Notes: generated by a model from the sequence alone, not told the origin. Counted from the stretch's first letter, positions 1-6,697 are shown. The stretch is DNA of 11,037 nt from Actinomycetota bacterium (GCA_012719015.1 JAAYBE010000203.1:1-11037), one strand, 5' to 3'. Numbers and translations: made by a program.

Positions 1-1765
1 CGAGCAACGCCTCGAGCTCGACGGCGAGGTCGGCGACGGGTACGTCGCAGCGCTCGCCGCTCTCTCTCGCCTTGATTTCGACGACTCCCTCAGAGGCGCG
101 TTTGCCGACGACCACCTGCGCGGGGCAGCCGAGCAGGTCGGCATCCTTGAACTTGATGCCCGGACTCACGTCACGGTCGTCGTACAACACCTCGAAGCCC
201 TCCGCACCGAGGGCGGAGTACAGGTCGTCGGCCAGGCTGCGCTGGGTCTCGTCGGAGGCGCGGACGAGGATCAGGTGCACGTGGAACGGCGCGATGCTGG
301 CCGGCCAGCAGATGCCGTCGTCGTCGTGGTGCTGCTCCACGGCGGCGGCGGCGATGCGCGCCGGCCCGATCCCGTAGCTGCCCATGATGATGGGCCGCTC
401 CGTGCCTTCCTCGTCGAGGAACGTCGCCCCCATGGGCTGCGAGTACTTCAGGCCCAGCTGGAAGATGTTGCCGACCTCGATGACGCGCGCGCCCTCGAGG
501 TCGCCCCCGCACTGCGCACACGGATCGCCCGGACGCGCGTCGCGCAGATCGGCGAACACGGCTCCGGGGATCTCCGCCGGCGCCACGCCGCTCCGATGAT
601 GGTCGGGCCGGTTGGCGCCGGCGACGTAGTGCCCCCGGCGCAGAGCCTCGTCGGCGTACACCGGCAGCGGCGTCGGGACGGGCCCCACGAAGCCGGGCTC
701 CACTCCCTGCGCCGCCAGGACCTCCTCGGGCAGAGCCATGCGGAAGCCGCTGCCGAGCACCCCCTCCAGCTTGAGCTCGTTCAGCTCGTCGTCGCCGCGG
801 ACGAGCGCCAGGACCGGGCCGGCGGAGGAGCCCGTCTCTCCCCCGGCTTCGGGCACCACCACGAGCGCTTTCACGAAGGCCCGCGCCGGCAGGCCGAGGT
901 ATGCAGCCACCTGCTCGATGGTCCTGGCGTCGGGGGTGTGAAGCTCCGCCTCGGCCAGCAGATCCGCCGGCGCCCCCGTGGCCTGTGCAAACGGCGCGTC
1001 CCCGGCGCCGGTGGGAGCGAGTTCGCTGACCGGCGGCTCCGGGTCGGCGCCGGCCACGGCCGTCTCGACGTTGGCCGCATATCCGCACTCCCGACAGAAG
1101 ACGATCTCGTCCTCGCCCGCATCGGCGAAGGCCATGTACTCGTGGCTGACGGCGCCGCCCATCATGCCCGAGTCGCCCTCGACCATCATGAAAGCGAGAC
1201 CACACCGCGCGAAGATGCGGTCGTAGGCTTCGATGTGCAGGCGGTAGCTCTCCTGCAACGCCTCCTCGCTCACGTCCAGACTGTAGGAGTCCTTCATGAG
1301 GAACTCGCGGGTGCGCAGGATGCCGCTCTTGGGCCGCGCCTCGTCCCTCTCCTTGGTCTGGATGTGGTACCAGAACTGCGGGAGCTGTCTGTAGCTGTGG
1401 ATCTCCCGCGCCGCGAGCCAGGTCACGACCTCCTCGTGGGTCATCGCCAACGCCATCTGGGCGCCCTTGCGGTCCCTGAGACGGAACATCTCGTCGCCGA
1501 TGGCGTCCCAGCGGCCGCTCTCCTGCCAGATCTCCGCCGGCTGCATGACCGGCATCAGCATCTCCTGGCAGCCGATGGCGTCCATCTCCTCACGGATGAT
1601 CCGTTCTATCTTGCGCATCACGCGCCAGCCGGTCGGCAGGAAGACGTAGAGGCCGGCGGCCAGCTGGCGCACGAGGCCGGCGCGGACCATGAGCCTGTGG
1701 CTCACGGCCTCCGCGCCGGTCGGATCCTCTTTGACGGTGGGCAGGAGCAGTCGACTGACGCGCAT
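1..1765 (-). CDS. proS: Prolyl-tRNA synthetase, bacterial type with INS editing domain (3' end cut by window edge)
   Basis: Class II aminoacyl-tRNA synthetase that charges tRNA-Pro in the cytoplasm. About 588 residues are visible from an ATG at 1765, close to the ~570 of the E. coli enzyme, so only a few C-terminal residues should be missing. The N-terminal catalytic part shows motif 2 (RTREFLMKDSYSLD, about residues 151-164). An inserted YbaK-like (INS) editing domain spans about 280-400, including the AFVKALVVV segment whose Lys matches the essential editing-site lysine of the family. Motif 3 follows (GSYGIGPARI, about 461-470), then the anticodon-binding domain ending with DVSPGIKFKDADLLG and VVVGKRA. 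Two CxxC pairs (CREC near 224, CAQC near 415) flank the INS domain and could form a metal site; that is inference. A short GAGG sits 4 bases before the start. An ATG at 1803 is out of frame. The gene is divergent from the glycosyltransferase. The assignment is secure. Confidence 0.97.
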   Translation of the reverse strand, partial: MRVSRLLLPTVKEDPTGAEAVSHRLMVRAGLVRQLAAGLYVFLPTGWRVMRKIERIIREEMDAIGCQEMLMPVMQPAEIWQESGRWDAIGDEMFRLRDRKGAQMALAMTHEEVVTWLAAREIHSYRQLPQFWYHIQTKERDEARPKSGILRTREFLMKDSYSLDVSEEALQESYRLHIEAYDRIFARCGLAFMMVEGDSGMMGGAVSHEYMAFADAGEDEIVFCRECGYAANVETAVAGADPEPPVSELAPTGAGDAPFAQATGAPADLLAEAELHTPDARTIEQVAAYLGLPARAFVKALVVVPEAGGETGSSAGPVLALVRGDDELNELKLEGVLGSGFRMALPEEVLAAQGVEPGFVGPVPTPLPVYADEALRRGHYVAGANRPDHHRSGVAPAEIPGAVFADLRDARPGDPCAQCGGDLEGARVIEVGNIFQLGLKYSQPMGATFLDEEGTERPIIMGSYGIGPARIAAAAVEQHHDDDGICWPASIAPFHVHLILVRASDETQRSLADDLYSALGAEGFEVLYDDRDVSPGIKFKDADLLGCPAQVVVGKRASEGVVEIKARESGERCDVPVADLAVELEALL

Positions 1766-1801
1766 GAGGCCTCGCGATCGTGGTTGCGGATCGGAGCGAC
1801 C

Positions 1802-1807
1802 ATGCTA
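1802..1807 (-). promoter_or_regulatory. Candidate -10 box (TAGCAT) for proS
   Basis: On the minus strand TAGCAT lies 36 bases before the proS ATG, which would give a leader of about 30 bases containing the GAGG ribosome site. It fits the actinobacterial TANNNT -10 pattern. I see no convincing TTGACA-like -35 box 16-19 bases upstream. Confidence 0.4.
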
Positions 1808-1832
1808 CCAAAGCCGGCGGAGCAGGATGAAG

Positions 1833-1852
1833 CGCCCTCCGTCAGGAGGGTG
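1833..1852. repeat. Inverted repeat in the proS/glycosyltransferase divergent region
   Basis: CCCTCC (1835-1840) and GGAGGG (1845-1850) are separated by GTCA. The arms extend outward by a G-T wobble and one C-G pair. The repeat lies between the two divergent TAGCAT boxes and covers the place where a -35 element of the plus-strand promoter would be. It could be an operator or an RNA hairpin. No T-run follows on either strand, so a terminator is unlikely. Confidence 0.4.
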
Positions 1853-1853
1853 A

Positions 1854-1859
1854 TAGCAT
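1854..1859 (+). promoter_or_regulatory. Candidate -10 box (TAGCAT) for the glycosyltransferase
   Basis: TAGCAT on the plus strand lies 43 bases upstream of the glycosyltransferase ATG, predicting a start near 1866 and a leader of about 37 bases that carries the GGAGG ribosome site. The hexamer is identical to the one proposed for proS on the other strand. No clear -35 is visible; the 1833-1852 inverted repeat lies at that position. Confidence 0.4.
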
Positions 1860-1889
1860 CCGGTTCTCGTCGGGTCCGCACCGACCGCC

Positions 1890-1894
1890 GGAGG
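1890..1894 (+). promoter_or_regulatory. Ribosome binding site GGAGG of the glycosyltransferase
   Basis: GGAGG ends 8 bases before the ATG at 1903. It is a near-ideal Shine-Dalgarno element and fixes the start. It contrasts with several minus-strand genes here that have a -10-like box where a ribosome site would be. Confidence 0.75.
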
Positions 1895-1902
1895 CACCAG
1901 CG

Positions 1903-3174
1903 ATGCGCATCCTCTTCGTCCTGCCCGAGCTCCCCCACCCCCCGTACACCGCCGACCACGCGCGCCCGCTCGCGCTGCTGCGCGCGGCGGCTGACTCCCA
2001 CGAGGTCGCGGCCGTCGGCGCGGCCCCGGACGACGCCGACCTCGGCGCGCTCGAGGAGCTGTGCGCCGAGGTGCGGGTCGCGCCGGCCGGGAAGGTGACG
2101 CCGGCACGCCGCACGACGCTGGCCGCCGGCCGCGGACTGCTCTCTCCGGTCCCGCTGGTCGGCGCCGGCCGGCTGCCCGCCGTCGGGACCCTGGTCGAGG
2201 AGCTGGTCGACGCCTGGCGACCGGACGCCATGCTCGCGGAGACCCTGTACGCCGCTCACTACCGGCGACCCGACGTCCGTCTCGTGGTCGACCTGCCATT
2301 GGTGCCGAGCGGCCTCTGCGAGTCGGCCGCCGCCGCACGGCCGGTCCGCTATCTCGCCGCGAACCTGCAGGCGGCGACGAGCCGGCGCCACGAGCGCCGG
2401 CTCCTCGACGGAGCGCTCGTCGTGACCGGCAACGACGGGGACCGGCAGCGGCTCGCCACCCTGGGCGTGGAGTCCTACATCATCCCCCCGGCGATCGATC
2501 TGCCGCCGGAGGACGCGCTCTACCAGCGAGCCGCCGGAGCGCGTCACGACGCCGCCGTGCGGCTCCTGTTCATCGGCTCGTTCGCACACGCCAACAACCG
2601 TGAGGCGGCGCGCTGGCTCACGGGGCGACTGGCCCCGGAGCTGCGCGCGGCGCGGGTGCCGTTCGCGATGGTCGTCGCCGGGCTGCGTGCCCCGGCGTGG
2701 CTGCGCAAGGCCGCCGGGGCCGGCGTCACGGTCATCTCCGACGCCCCCGACCTCGAGCCCCTCTACCGCGGCGCCGACATCGTACTGGCTCCGCTCCAGC
2801 ACGGCGGCGGGACGAAGACGAAGACGCTGGAGGCGATGGCATGGGGGCTGCCGGTGATCGGCACGCCGCAGGCGTATACCGGGCTGCCCCAGCTCGACGG
2901 CGAGGCCTTCCTCGTGACCAAGCCCGACCCGCTCACAGTGGTCCGGCAGATCGAGACCCTGCGCGACGATCCGGAGCGGCGCCTGAACCTCGGGATGGCG
3001 GCGCGCGAGTACGTCGCCCGGGAGCACGCGCCGCGACTGGCCGCCGCCAGGGCGGCTGCGCTCTTCGAGGCGGTCGCAGCGGGCGGCGGAGTGGCCGAGG
3101 CCGAGCAACTGGCCCGACGCGCCGCGGCAGACGACTCCGTCAGCCGCCCTGCCGCAGGAACCACTCGTACGTGA
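1903..3174 (+). CDS. GT-B fold glycosyltransferase, GT4-like (group 1)
   Basis: This 423-residue protein is predicted to transfer a sugar from a nucleotide donor to a surface glycan or lipid-linked acceptor at the cytoplasmic face of the membrane. It starts MRILFVLPELPHPP, the typical first beta strand of a GT-B N-terminal domain. The C-terminal donor-binding domain begins at about residue 218 with LLFIGSFAHANNREAARWL, like the FxGxxxxxPN segment of this group. Residues about 294-320 carry LAPLQHGGGTKTKTLEAMAWG, the donor-site motif. As in related GGGT-type GT4 enzymes, only the second Glu of the classical EX7E pair (E310) is evident. There are no membrane segments. The last ~30 residues are Ala/Arg-rich and unconserved in appearance; their DNA overlaps the 3' end of convergent fcl by 35 bases. 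It is the only plus-strand gene, divergent from proS. A fucose or other donor is possible given fcl beside it, but donor and acceptor cannot be read from the sequence. Confidence 0.9.
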   Translation: MRILFVLPELPHPPYTADHARPLALLRAAADSHEVAAVGAAPDDADLGALEELCAEVRVAPAGKVTPARRTTLAAGRGLLSPVPLVGAGRLPAVGTLVEELVDAWRPDAMLAETLYAAHYRRPDVRLVVDLPLVPSGLCESAAAARPVRYLAANLQAATSRRHERRLLDGALVVTGNDGDRQRLATLGVESYIIPPAIDLPPEDALYQRAAGARHDAAVRLLFIGSFAHANNREAARWLTGRLAPELRAARVPFAMVVAGLRAPAWLRKAAGAGVTVISDAPDLEPLYRGADIVLAPLQHGGGTKTKTLEAMAWGLPVIGTPQAYTGLPQLDGEAFLVTKPDPLTVVRQIETLRDDPERRLNLGMAAREYVAREHAPRLAAARAAALFEAVAAGGGVAEAEQLARRAAADDSVSRPAAGTTRT

Positions 3175-4105
3175 GGCGGATCCCGTCCTCGAGGCCGACC
3201 TGCGGGGCCCATCCAAGTGATGTGATGCGGCCGACATCCATGAGCTTGCGCGGCGTCCCGTCCGGCCGGGAGTCGTCCCAGACGACGGGTCCCTCGTAGC
3301 CGACCACCCGCGCGACGATCGAGGCCAGTTCCCGGATGGTGAGATCCTCCCCGCAACCCACATTGAGCAGTCCGTCGGGGACGTCGGTCGCGTGGACGTG
3401 GCGCAGGCAGAACGAGATCGCGCGGCCGACGTCCTCGACGTAGAGGAACTCGCGCCGCGGCGCGCCGCTGCCCCACAGGGTGACCTCTCCCCCGCCCTCC
3501 TTGGCATCGTGGAACTTGCGGATCATCGCGGGTAGCACGTGGCTCGACTCGAGGTCGAAGTTGTCCCCCGGCCCGTACAGGTTGGTCGGCATCAACGAGA
3601 GGTAGTCCGTGCCGTACTCGCGGTTGAGGCTGCGACACATCTCGATGCCGGCGATCTTGGCGATCGCGTAGGCCCGGTTGGTCTCCTCGAGCGGCCCCGT
3701 GAGCAGGTACTCCTCCTTCAGGGGCTGCGGCGCCTCACGCGGGTAGATGCACGAGCTGCCGAGGAACACGAGGCGCCGCACCTCGTGGCGGAACGCCTCC
3801 CCGATGAGGTTGAGCTCGATCAGCAGGTTCTGCTCCAGGAACTCCCACGGGAACCCCCAGTTGGCCATGATGCCGCCGACCTTGGCGGCGGCATCGATGA
3901 CGACCTCGGGCCGCTCCCGGTCGAAGAACCGGCGGGTCGCCGCCTGGTCGGTGAGGTCGAGCTCGTCGGAACCACGGACCAGGATGTGGGTGAAGCCCTC
4001 CGCGCGCAGGGTGCGGTGGATGGATCCACCGACGAGGCCGGTGTGTCCGGCGAGGTAGATACGGGTGGATCTGTCCACACGTCCGGAAGTCGCGGCGCCG
4101 CTCAT
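3140..4105 (-). CDS. fcl: GDP-L-fucose synthase (GDP-4-keto-6-deoxymannose 3,5-epimerase/4-reductase)
   Basis: Extended short-chain dehydrogenase of 321 residues that converts GDP-4-keto-6-deoxy-D-mannose to GDP-L-fucose with NADPH, the last step of de novo GDP-fucose synthesis. The NADP-binding GHTGLVG lies at 20-26. The catalytic set is SSC (117-119), Y146 and K150 in YAIAK, and H189. Each is exactly ten residues beyond the E. coli Ser107, Cys109, Tyr136, Lys140 and His179. Family segments NLYGPGDNF (175-183), AAAKVGGIMAN (72-82) and RREFLYVEDV are intact. The ATG at 4105 gives about ten extra N-terminal residues; a GTG at codon 10 would fit the family length better, but the -10 box 10 bases before the ATG favours the longer form. 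The usual partner, GDP-mannose 4,6-dehydratase (gmd), is not in this window. The 3' end overlaps the convergent glycosyltransferase. Confidence 0.95.
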   Translation of the reverse strand: MSGAATSGRVDRSTRIYLAGHTGLVGGSIHRTLRAEGFTHILVRGSDELDLTDQAATRRFFDRERPEVVIDAAAKVGGIMANWGFPWEFLEQNLLIELNLIGEAFRHEVRRLVFLGSSCIYPREAPQPLKEEYLLTGPLEETNRAYAIAKIAGIEMCRSLNREYGTDYLSLMPTNLYGPGDNFDLESSHVLPAMIRKFHDAKEGGGEVTLWGSGAPRREFLYVEDVGRAISFCLRHVHATDVPDGLLNVGCGEDLTIRELASIVARVVGYEGPVVWDDSRPDGTPRKLMDVGRITSLGWAPQVGLEDGIRLTYEWFLRQGG

Positions 4106-4115
4106 CTCGGCACGT

Positions 4116-4121
4116 ATCCTA
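4116..4121 (-). promoter_or_regulatory. Candidate -10 box (TAGGAT) for fcl
   Basis: GGGTAGGAT on the minus strand has 10 bases between the hexamer and the fcl ATG, so the predicted leader is only about four bases. No Shine-Dalgarno element fits in that space. The identical hexamer precedes the epimerase gene at 6692-6697. The -35 region is unremarkable. Confidence 0.55.
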
Positions 4122-4156
4122 CCCGTAGTCGAACAGGCGCGGGAGACGTCGGATCC

Positions 4157-4185
4157 CCGGACGGAAGACGAGAAGGTTCGTCCGG
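4157..4185 (-). terminator. Stem-loop after the small membrane ORF, possible terminator
   Basis: CCGGACG (4157-4163) and CGTCCGG (4179-4185) form a perfect 7-bp GC-rich stem with a 15-base loop, beginning 4 bases past the stop codon of the 61-codon ORF and upstream of the fcl promoter. There is no U-run, so it is not a canonical intrinsic terminator. Its position between two apparent transcription units is the main argument for it. Confidence 0.4.
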
Positions 4186-4189
4186 AGCT

Positions 4190-4375
4190 TCAGGCCGCCG
4201 GTCCGAGAACGACGAAGAACATCGTCAGTGCGACGAGGACCGCCGTCATCGCCGCCGCCCCGAAGGCCGCTCGTCCGCGACATACGAGCTCGGGCGACTG
4301 GTCGGCGCGTCCTCGCTCCGGTGGTGTCGTCTCGCGGCGCGGGTTCTGCGCCGTCGCGTTCTCCTTCGTCCTCAT
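4190..4375 (-). CDS. Small single-pass membrane protein, unknown function
   Basis: A 61-residue ORF that I do not recognise. Residues 1-35 are hydrophilic with many Arg and Glu, ending CRGRAAFG. About 36-57 form one hydrophobic helix (AAAMTAVLVALTMFFVVLG), and only about four residues follow. By the positive-inside rule the N-terminus should be cytoplasmic. Codons in this frame have strong G/C third positions throughout, like the neighbouring genes, which supports real coding. The frame stays open upstream to an ATG at 4462 (90 residues). I prefer the ATG at 4375 because GGGGGTGG ends 6 bases before it, while the ATGs at 4462 and 4420 lack any such site. It lies 161 bases downstream of ispG and 84 bases upstream of fcl. 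No function is assigned; a chance open frame remains possible. Confidence 0.5.
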   Translation of the reverse strand: MRTKENATAQNPRRETTPPERGRADQSPELVCRGRAAFGAAAMTAVLVALTMFFVVLGPAA

Positions 4376-4509
4376 CGTCCGCCACCCCCGCTCGTCGCCC
4401 CGGGCGTCGCCCTCCGTCATCGGGATGTGTCGGCGCACTGGAGCCCCGCCTCGACGGGACATCCGTCCAGACGGGTCAGAGGCCGTCCGCGACGTCGATC
4501 GGGCGCGGT

Positions 4510-4527
4510 CGCGAGCGGTACCTCGCG
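4510..4527 (-). other. Stem-loop just after ispG
   Basis: CGCGAG (4510-4515) and CTCGCG (4522-4527) form a 6-bp stem with a 6-base loop, starting 9 bases downstream of the ispG stop codon. It has no U-run. It may attenuate or process the transcript between ispG and the small membrane ORF, or be chance pairing in GC-rich DNA. Confidence 0.3.
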
Positions 4528-4536
4528 CGGGGCGGC

Positions 4537-5649
4537 TCAGCGGTCGCCGCGGATGAGGGCGAGGAGCGCGTCGACGAGCTGCCCCTCGGGCAGCGTCCCG
4601 ACGCGCTCGCCGTGGTCGAAGAGCACGCCCTCACCGGCCCCGGCGGCGATGCCGTAGTCGGCGTGACGCGCCTCCTCGGGCCCGTTCACGCGGCACCCCA
4701 TCACGGCCACGGTGATGGCGCTCCCGGCCAGAGCAGGGTCGGAGCCGAGGCGGCGCTCGACCTCCTCCGCGAGGTGGACGACGTCGACCTCGGTGCGACC
4801 GCAGGTCGGGCAGGAGATGATGTCCGGGCCGCGCCGCCGCAGGCCCAGCGCGGCCAGGATCTTCCAGGCGACCCTGACCTCCTCCACCGGGTCGCCGGTC
4901 AGGCTCACCCGCAGTGTGTCGCCGATACCGTCGGCCAGCAGGGCGCCGATGCCGACGGCGCTCTTGATCGTGCCGCTCCAGACCGTGCCCGCCTCGGTGA
5001 CGCCCACGTGCAGCGGCGCGGCGCTCCGGTCGGCCAGCCGACGGTAGGCGGCGATCGTGTCCGGCACCGACGAGGACTTCACACTGAGCTTGTAGTCCGT
5101 GTAGCCCCACGCCTCGAACTGTCCGGCCCAGCGCGACGCCGCTTCCACCAGCGCGCCGGGAGCATCACGCGTCGCGCGCTCGCGCAGGTCGCGCGGCAGC
5201 GAGCCGGCGTTGACGCCTATCCGGATCGCGACCGGCGCCTCCGGCAGGCCGGGACCGGCGGAGACGCGCGCCGCCGCGGCCGCGCGCACGATCTCGTGGA
5301 CGTGCTTGTCCGCCATGGTGCCGGGGTTGATGCGCACGCCGGCGGCCCCCGCCTCGATCGCCGCCAGAGCGAGACGCCAGTCGTAGTGGATGTCGGCGAC
5401 GATCGGCACGGGGGGACCGCCCGGCACGAGCGCCGGCGCCTCGCGCACCACGCGCGCGAACGCCGCCACCTCCGCCGCCGTCGGCACACTGATGCGCACG
5501 ATCTCGCAGCCTGCGTCCACCAGGGCGCGCACCTGTGCCAGCGTCGCCGCGACGTCGCCCGTACGGGTGCAGGTCATGGACTGCACGGCCACCGGCGCGC
5601 CGCCGCCGACCGGCACCGGCCCCACCCGGATCTGCCGGCCGCTAGCCAC
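4537..5649 (-). CDS. ispG: 4-hydroxy-3-methylbut-2-enyl diphosphate synthase (IspG/GcpE)
   Basis: [4Fe-4S] enzyme that converts methylerythritol cyclodiphosphate to HMBPP, the penultimate step of the MEP isoprenoid pathway, in the cytoplasm. With the GTG start at 5649 it has 370 residues, matching the 372 of E. coli. The TIM-barrel domain shows GGGAPVAVQSMT (15-26), VPIVADIHYD (81-90), GVRINPGT (104-111), IRIGVNAGSL (142-151) and GDTLRVSL (243-250). The cluster domain has CPTC (C280, C283) and GC (C319), with the glutamate ligand at C+7 (E326). The usual NGPGEA reads NGPEEA here (Gly to Glu at 325). The GTG is preferred because GGAG lies 7 bases upstream and the start overlaps the epimerase stop by 8 bases, suggesting translational coupling. 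An in-frame ATG at 5697 would add 16 poorly conserved residues. Confidence 0.96.
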   Translation of the reverse strand: MASGRQIRVGPVPVGGGAPVAVQSMTCTRTGDVAATLAQVRALVDAGCEIVRISVPTAAEVAAFARVVREAPALVPGGPPVPIVADIHYDWRLALAAIEAGAAGVRINPGTMADKHVHEIVRAAAAARVSAGPGLPEAPVAIRIGVNAGSLPRDLRERATRDAPGALVEAASRWAGQFEAWGYTDYKLSVKSSSVPDTIAAYRRLADRSAAPLHVGVTEAGTVWSGTIKSAVGIGALLADGIGDTLRVSLTGDPVEEVRVAWKILAALGLRRRGPDIISCPTCGRTEVDVVHLAEEVERRLGSDPALAGSAITVAVMGCRVNGPEEARHADYGIAAGAGEGVLFDHGERVGTLPEGQLVDALLALIRGDR

Positions 5650-6685
5650 GCGCGTGCTCCGCGGGCGCCGGTCCGGCTCCGCCGCCCGGACCGACATCTT
5701 CCCCATCCGGCCCGTCACCGTCGTCGCCCGCCGCGGCGGCGAACCACTCCCACGTGCGCGGCAGCCCGTCGCCGAGCCCGACCTGCGCCTCCCAGCCGAG
5801 CACCCAGCGGGCACGCCCCGCATCGGCACGGGAGTGCCGCACTTCGCCGTCGCGCGCCGGCTCCATCCCGCGCTGGAGGGGCCCGCCGGCGAGCTGCTCC
5901 ACCACCCCCAGGACCTCGAGCAGATCGGCGCCACGCCCGGTGCCGACGTTCAGCACCGACCCGCCGCTGAGCGGCCGGCGCAGCGCCGCCAGCACGGCGG
6001 CCACCACGTCGGCCACGTACACGAAGTCGCGGGACTGCCGCCCGTCGCCGAAGATCGTCACCGGCTCGCCGGCGACGGCGGCCGCGAGGAACCGGCTGAT
6101 GACGCCGGAGTAGGCCGAGCCCGGGTCCTGCCGTGGCCCGTAGACGTTGAAGAACCGCAGGCTCACCGCCGCGAGCTGACCGGCGTCGGCGGCGTCCGCG
6201 CAGACCTCCTCGGAGGCCAGTTTGGCGGCGGCGTACGGGCTGAGCGGCCGTGTGGCCGCGGTCTCGGCGATGGGCAGCTGCGTCGCGTCGCCGTACACCG
6301 CGCAGCTCGAGGCCAGGACGAACCGCGGGATCCCCGCCTCGACCGCCTGGCGCACGGCGTTGACGGTGCCCCCGTGAGTGACGGAGTCGCAGCCCACCGG
6401 GTCCTCGACCGACTGCGCGACGGACGGCACGGCGGCCAGATGGACGACCGCCTCGCACCCCTCCATGGCGTCGCGCATGCGCACCTCGTCGCGCACGTCG
6501 CCCTCCATCACCTGCAGCCCCGCTCCACCCTGCGCCGCCAGGGCCCACGCCTCGTCGAGGTTCTCGTCCTTGCCGGTGCTGAAGTCGTCGACCACGCGCA
6601 CGTCAGACCCGCTGAGAAGCAGGGCGTCGATCAGATGCGAACCGATGAACCCGGCGCCGCCGGTGACCAGGATGAGTCCGTCCAT
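5642..6685 (-). CDS. NAD-dependent sugar epimerase, UDP-hexose 4-epimerase-like (extended SDR)
   Basis: A 347-residue extended short-chain dehydrogenase likely to interconvert nucleotide sugars (UDP-Glc/Gal or the N-acetyl forms) for surface glycans. The Rossmann motif GGAGFIG is at 9-15, with acidic D33-D34 after the second strand, favouring NAD. The active site is SSC at 126-128 and YAAAK with Y151 and K155. FNVYGPRQDP (179-188) and SRDFVYVADV (218-227) resemble the WbpP/Gne and GalE branch, but dTDP-glucose dehydratase relatives share much of this, so the substrate is open. The last ~28 residues are an acidic, Gly/Pro-rich tail absent from typical members. The gene sits between rseP and ispG, usually neighbours in Actinomycetota, has its own -10 box 6 bases before the ATG, and overlaps ispG by 8 bases. 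That makes it a likely in-locus source of ispG transcription. Confidence 0.92.
   Translation of the reverse strand: MDGLILVTGGAGFIGSHLIDALLLSGSDVRVVDDFSTGKDENLDEAWALAAQGGAGLQVMEGDVRDEVRMRDAMEGCEAVVHLAAVPSVAQSVEDPVGCDSVTHGGTVNAVRQAVEAGIPRFVLASSCAVYGDATQLPIAETAATRPLSPYAAAKLASEEVCADAADAGQLAAVSLRFFNVYGPRQDPGSAYSGVISRFLAAAVAGEPVTIFGDGRQSRDFVYVADVVAAVLAALRRPLSGGSVLNVGTGRGADLLEVLGVVEQLAGGPLQRGMEPARDGEVRHSRADAGRARWVLGWEAQVGLGDGLPRTWEWFAAAAGDDGDGPDGEDVGPGGGAGPAPAEHARG
5657..5660 (-). promoter_or_regulatory. Ribosome binding site GGAG deciding the ispG start
   Basis: GGAG ends 7 bases before the GTG at 5649, inside the last codons of the epimerase. It supports the GTG start, and so a 370-residue IspG, over the upstream in-frame ATG at 5697, where a GGGGA lies only two bases from the start. 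Confidence 0.55.
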
Positions 6686-6691
6686 GGGCCA

Positions 6692-6697
6692 ATCCTA
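6692..6697 (-). promoter_or_regulatory. Candidate -10 box (TAGGAT) giving a leaderless epimerase mRNA
   Basis: GTAGGAT on the minus strand is followed by exactly 6 bases and then the ATG at 6685. With standard spacing the transcript would begin at the A of ATG. There is no room for a Shine-Dalgarno element downstream of the box. Confidence 0.6.

Noticed and set aside
275..2098. Long open frame on the plus strand opposite proS
   Set aside because: It lies antisense to a clear ProRS with all class II motifs. Its translation is rich in Arg, His and Ala with no domain, and long antisense frames are expected in DNA this GC-rich.
1702..3507. Long minus-strand open frame opposite the glycosyltransferase
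   Set aside because: The composition is typical of a reverse-complement shadow, with no recognisable motif. It also runs over parts of proS and fcl in other frames.
4119..4385. Alternative 88-codon minus-strand frame overlapping the 61-codon membrane ORF
   Set aside because: It runs through the stem-loop and the fcl promoter box and shows no hydrophobic or other ordered segment. The overlapping frame with a clean transmembrane helix and GC-rich third positions is the better choice.
4228..5970. Plus-strand open frame opposite ispG and the small membrane ORF
   Set aside because: It is antisense to IspG with intact cluster ligands and has no domain signature of its own.
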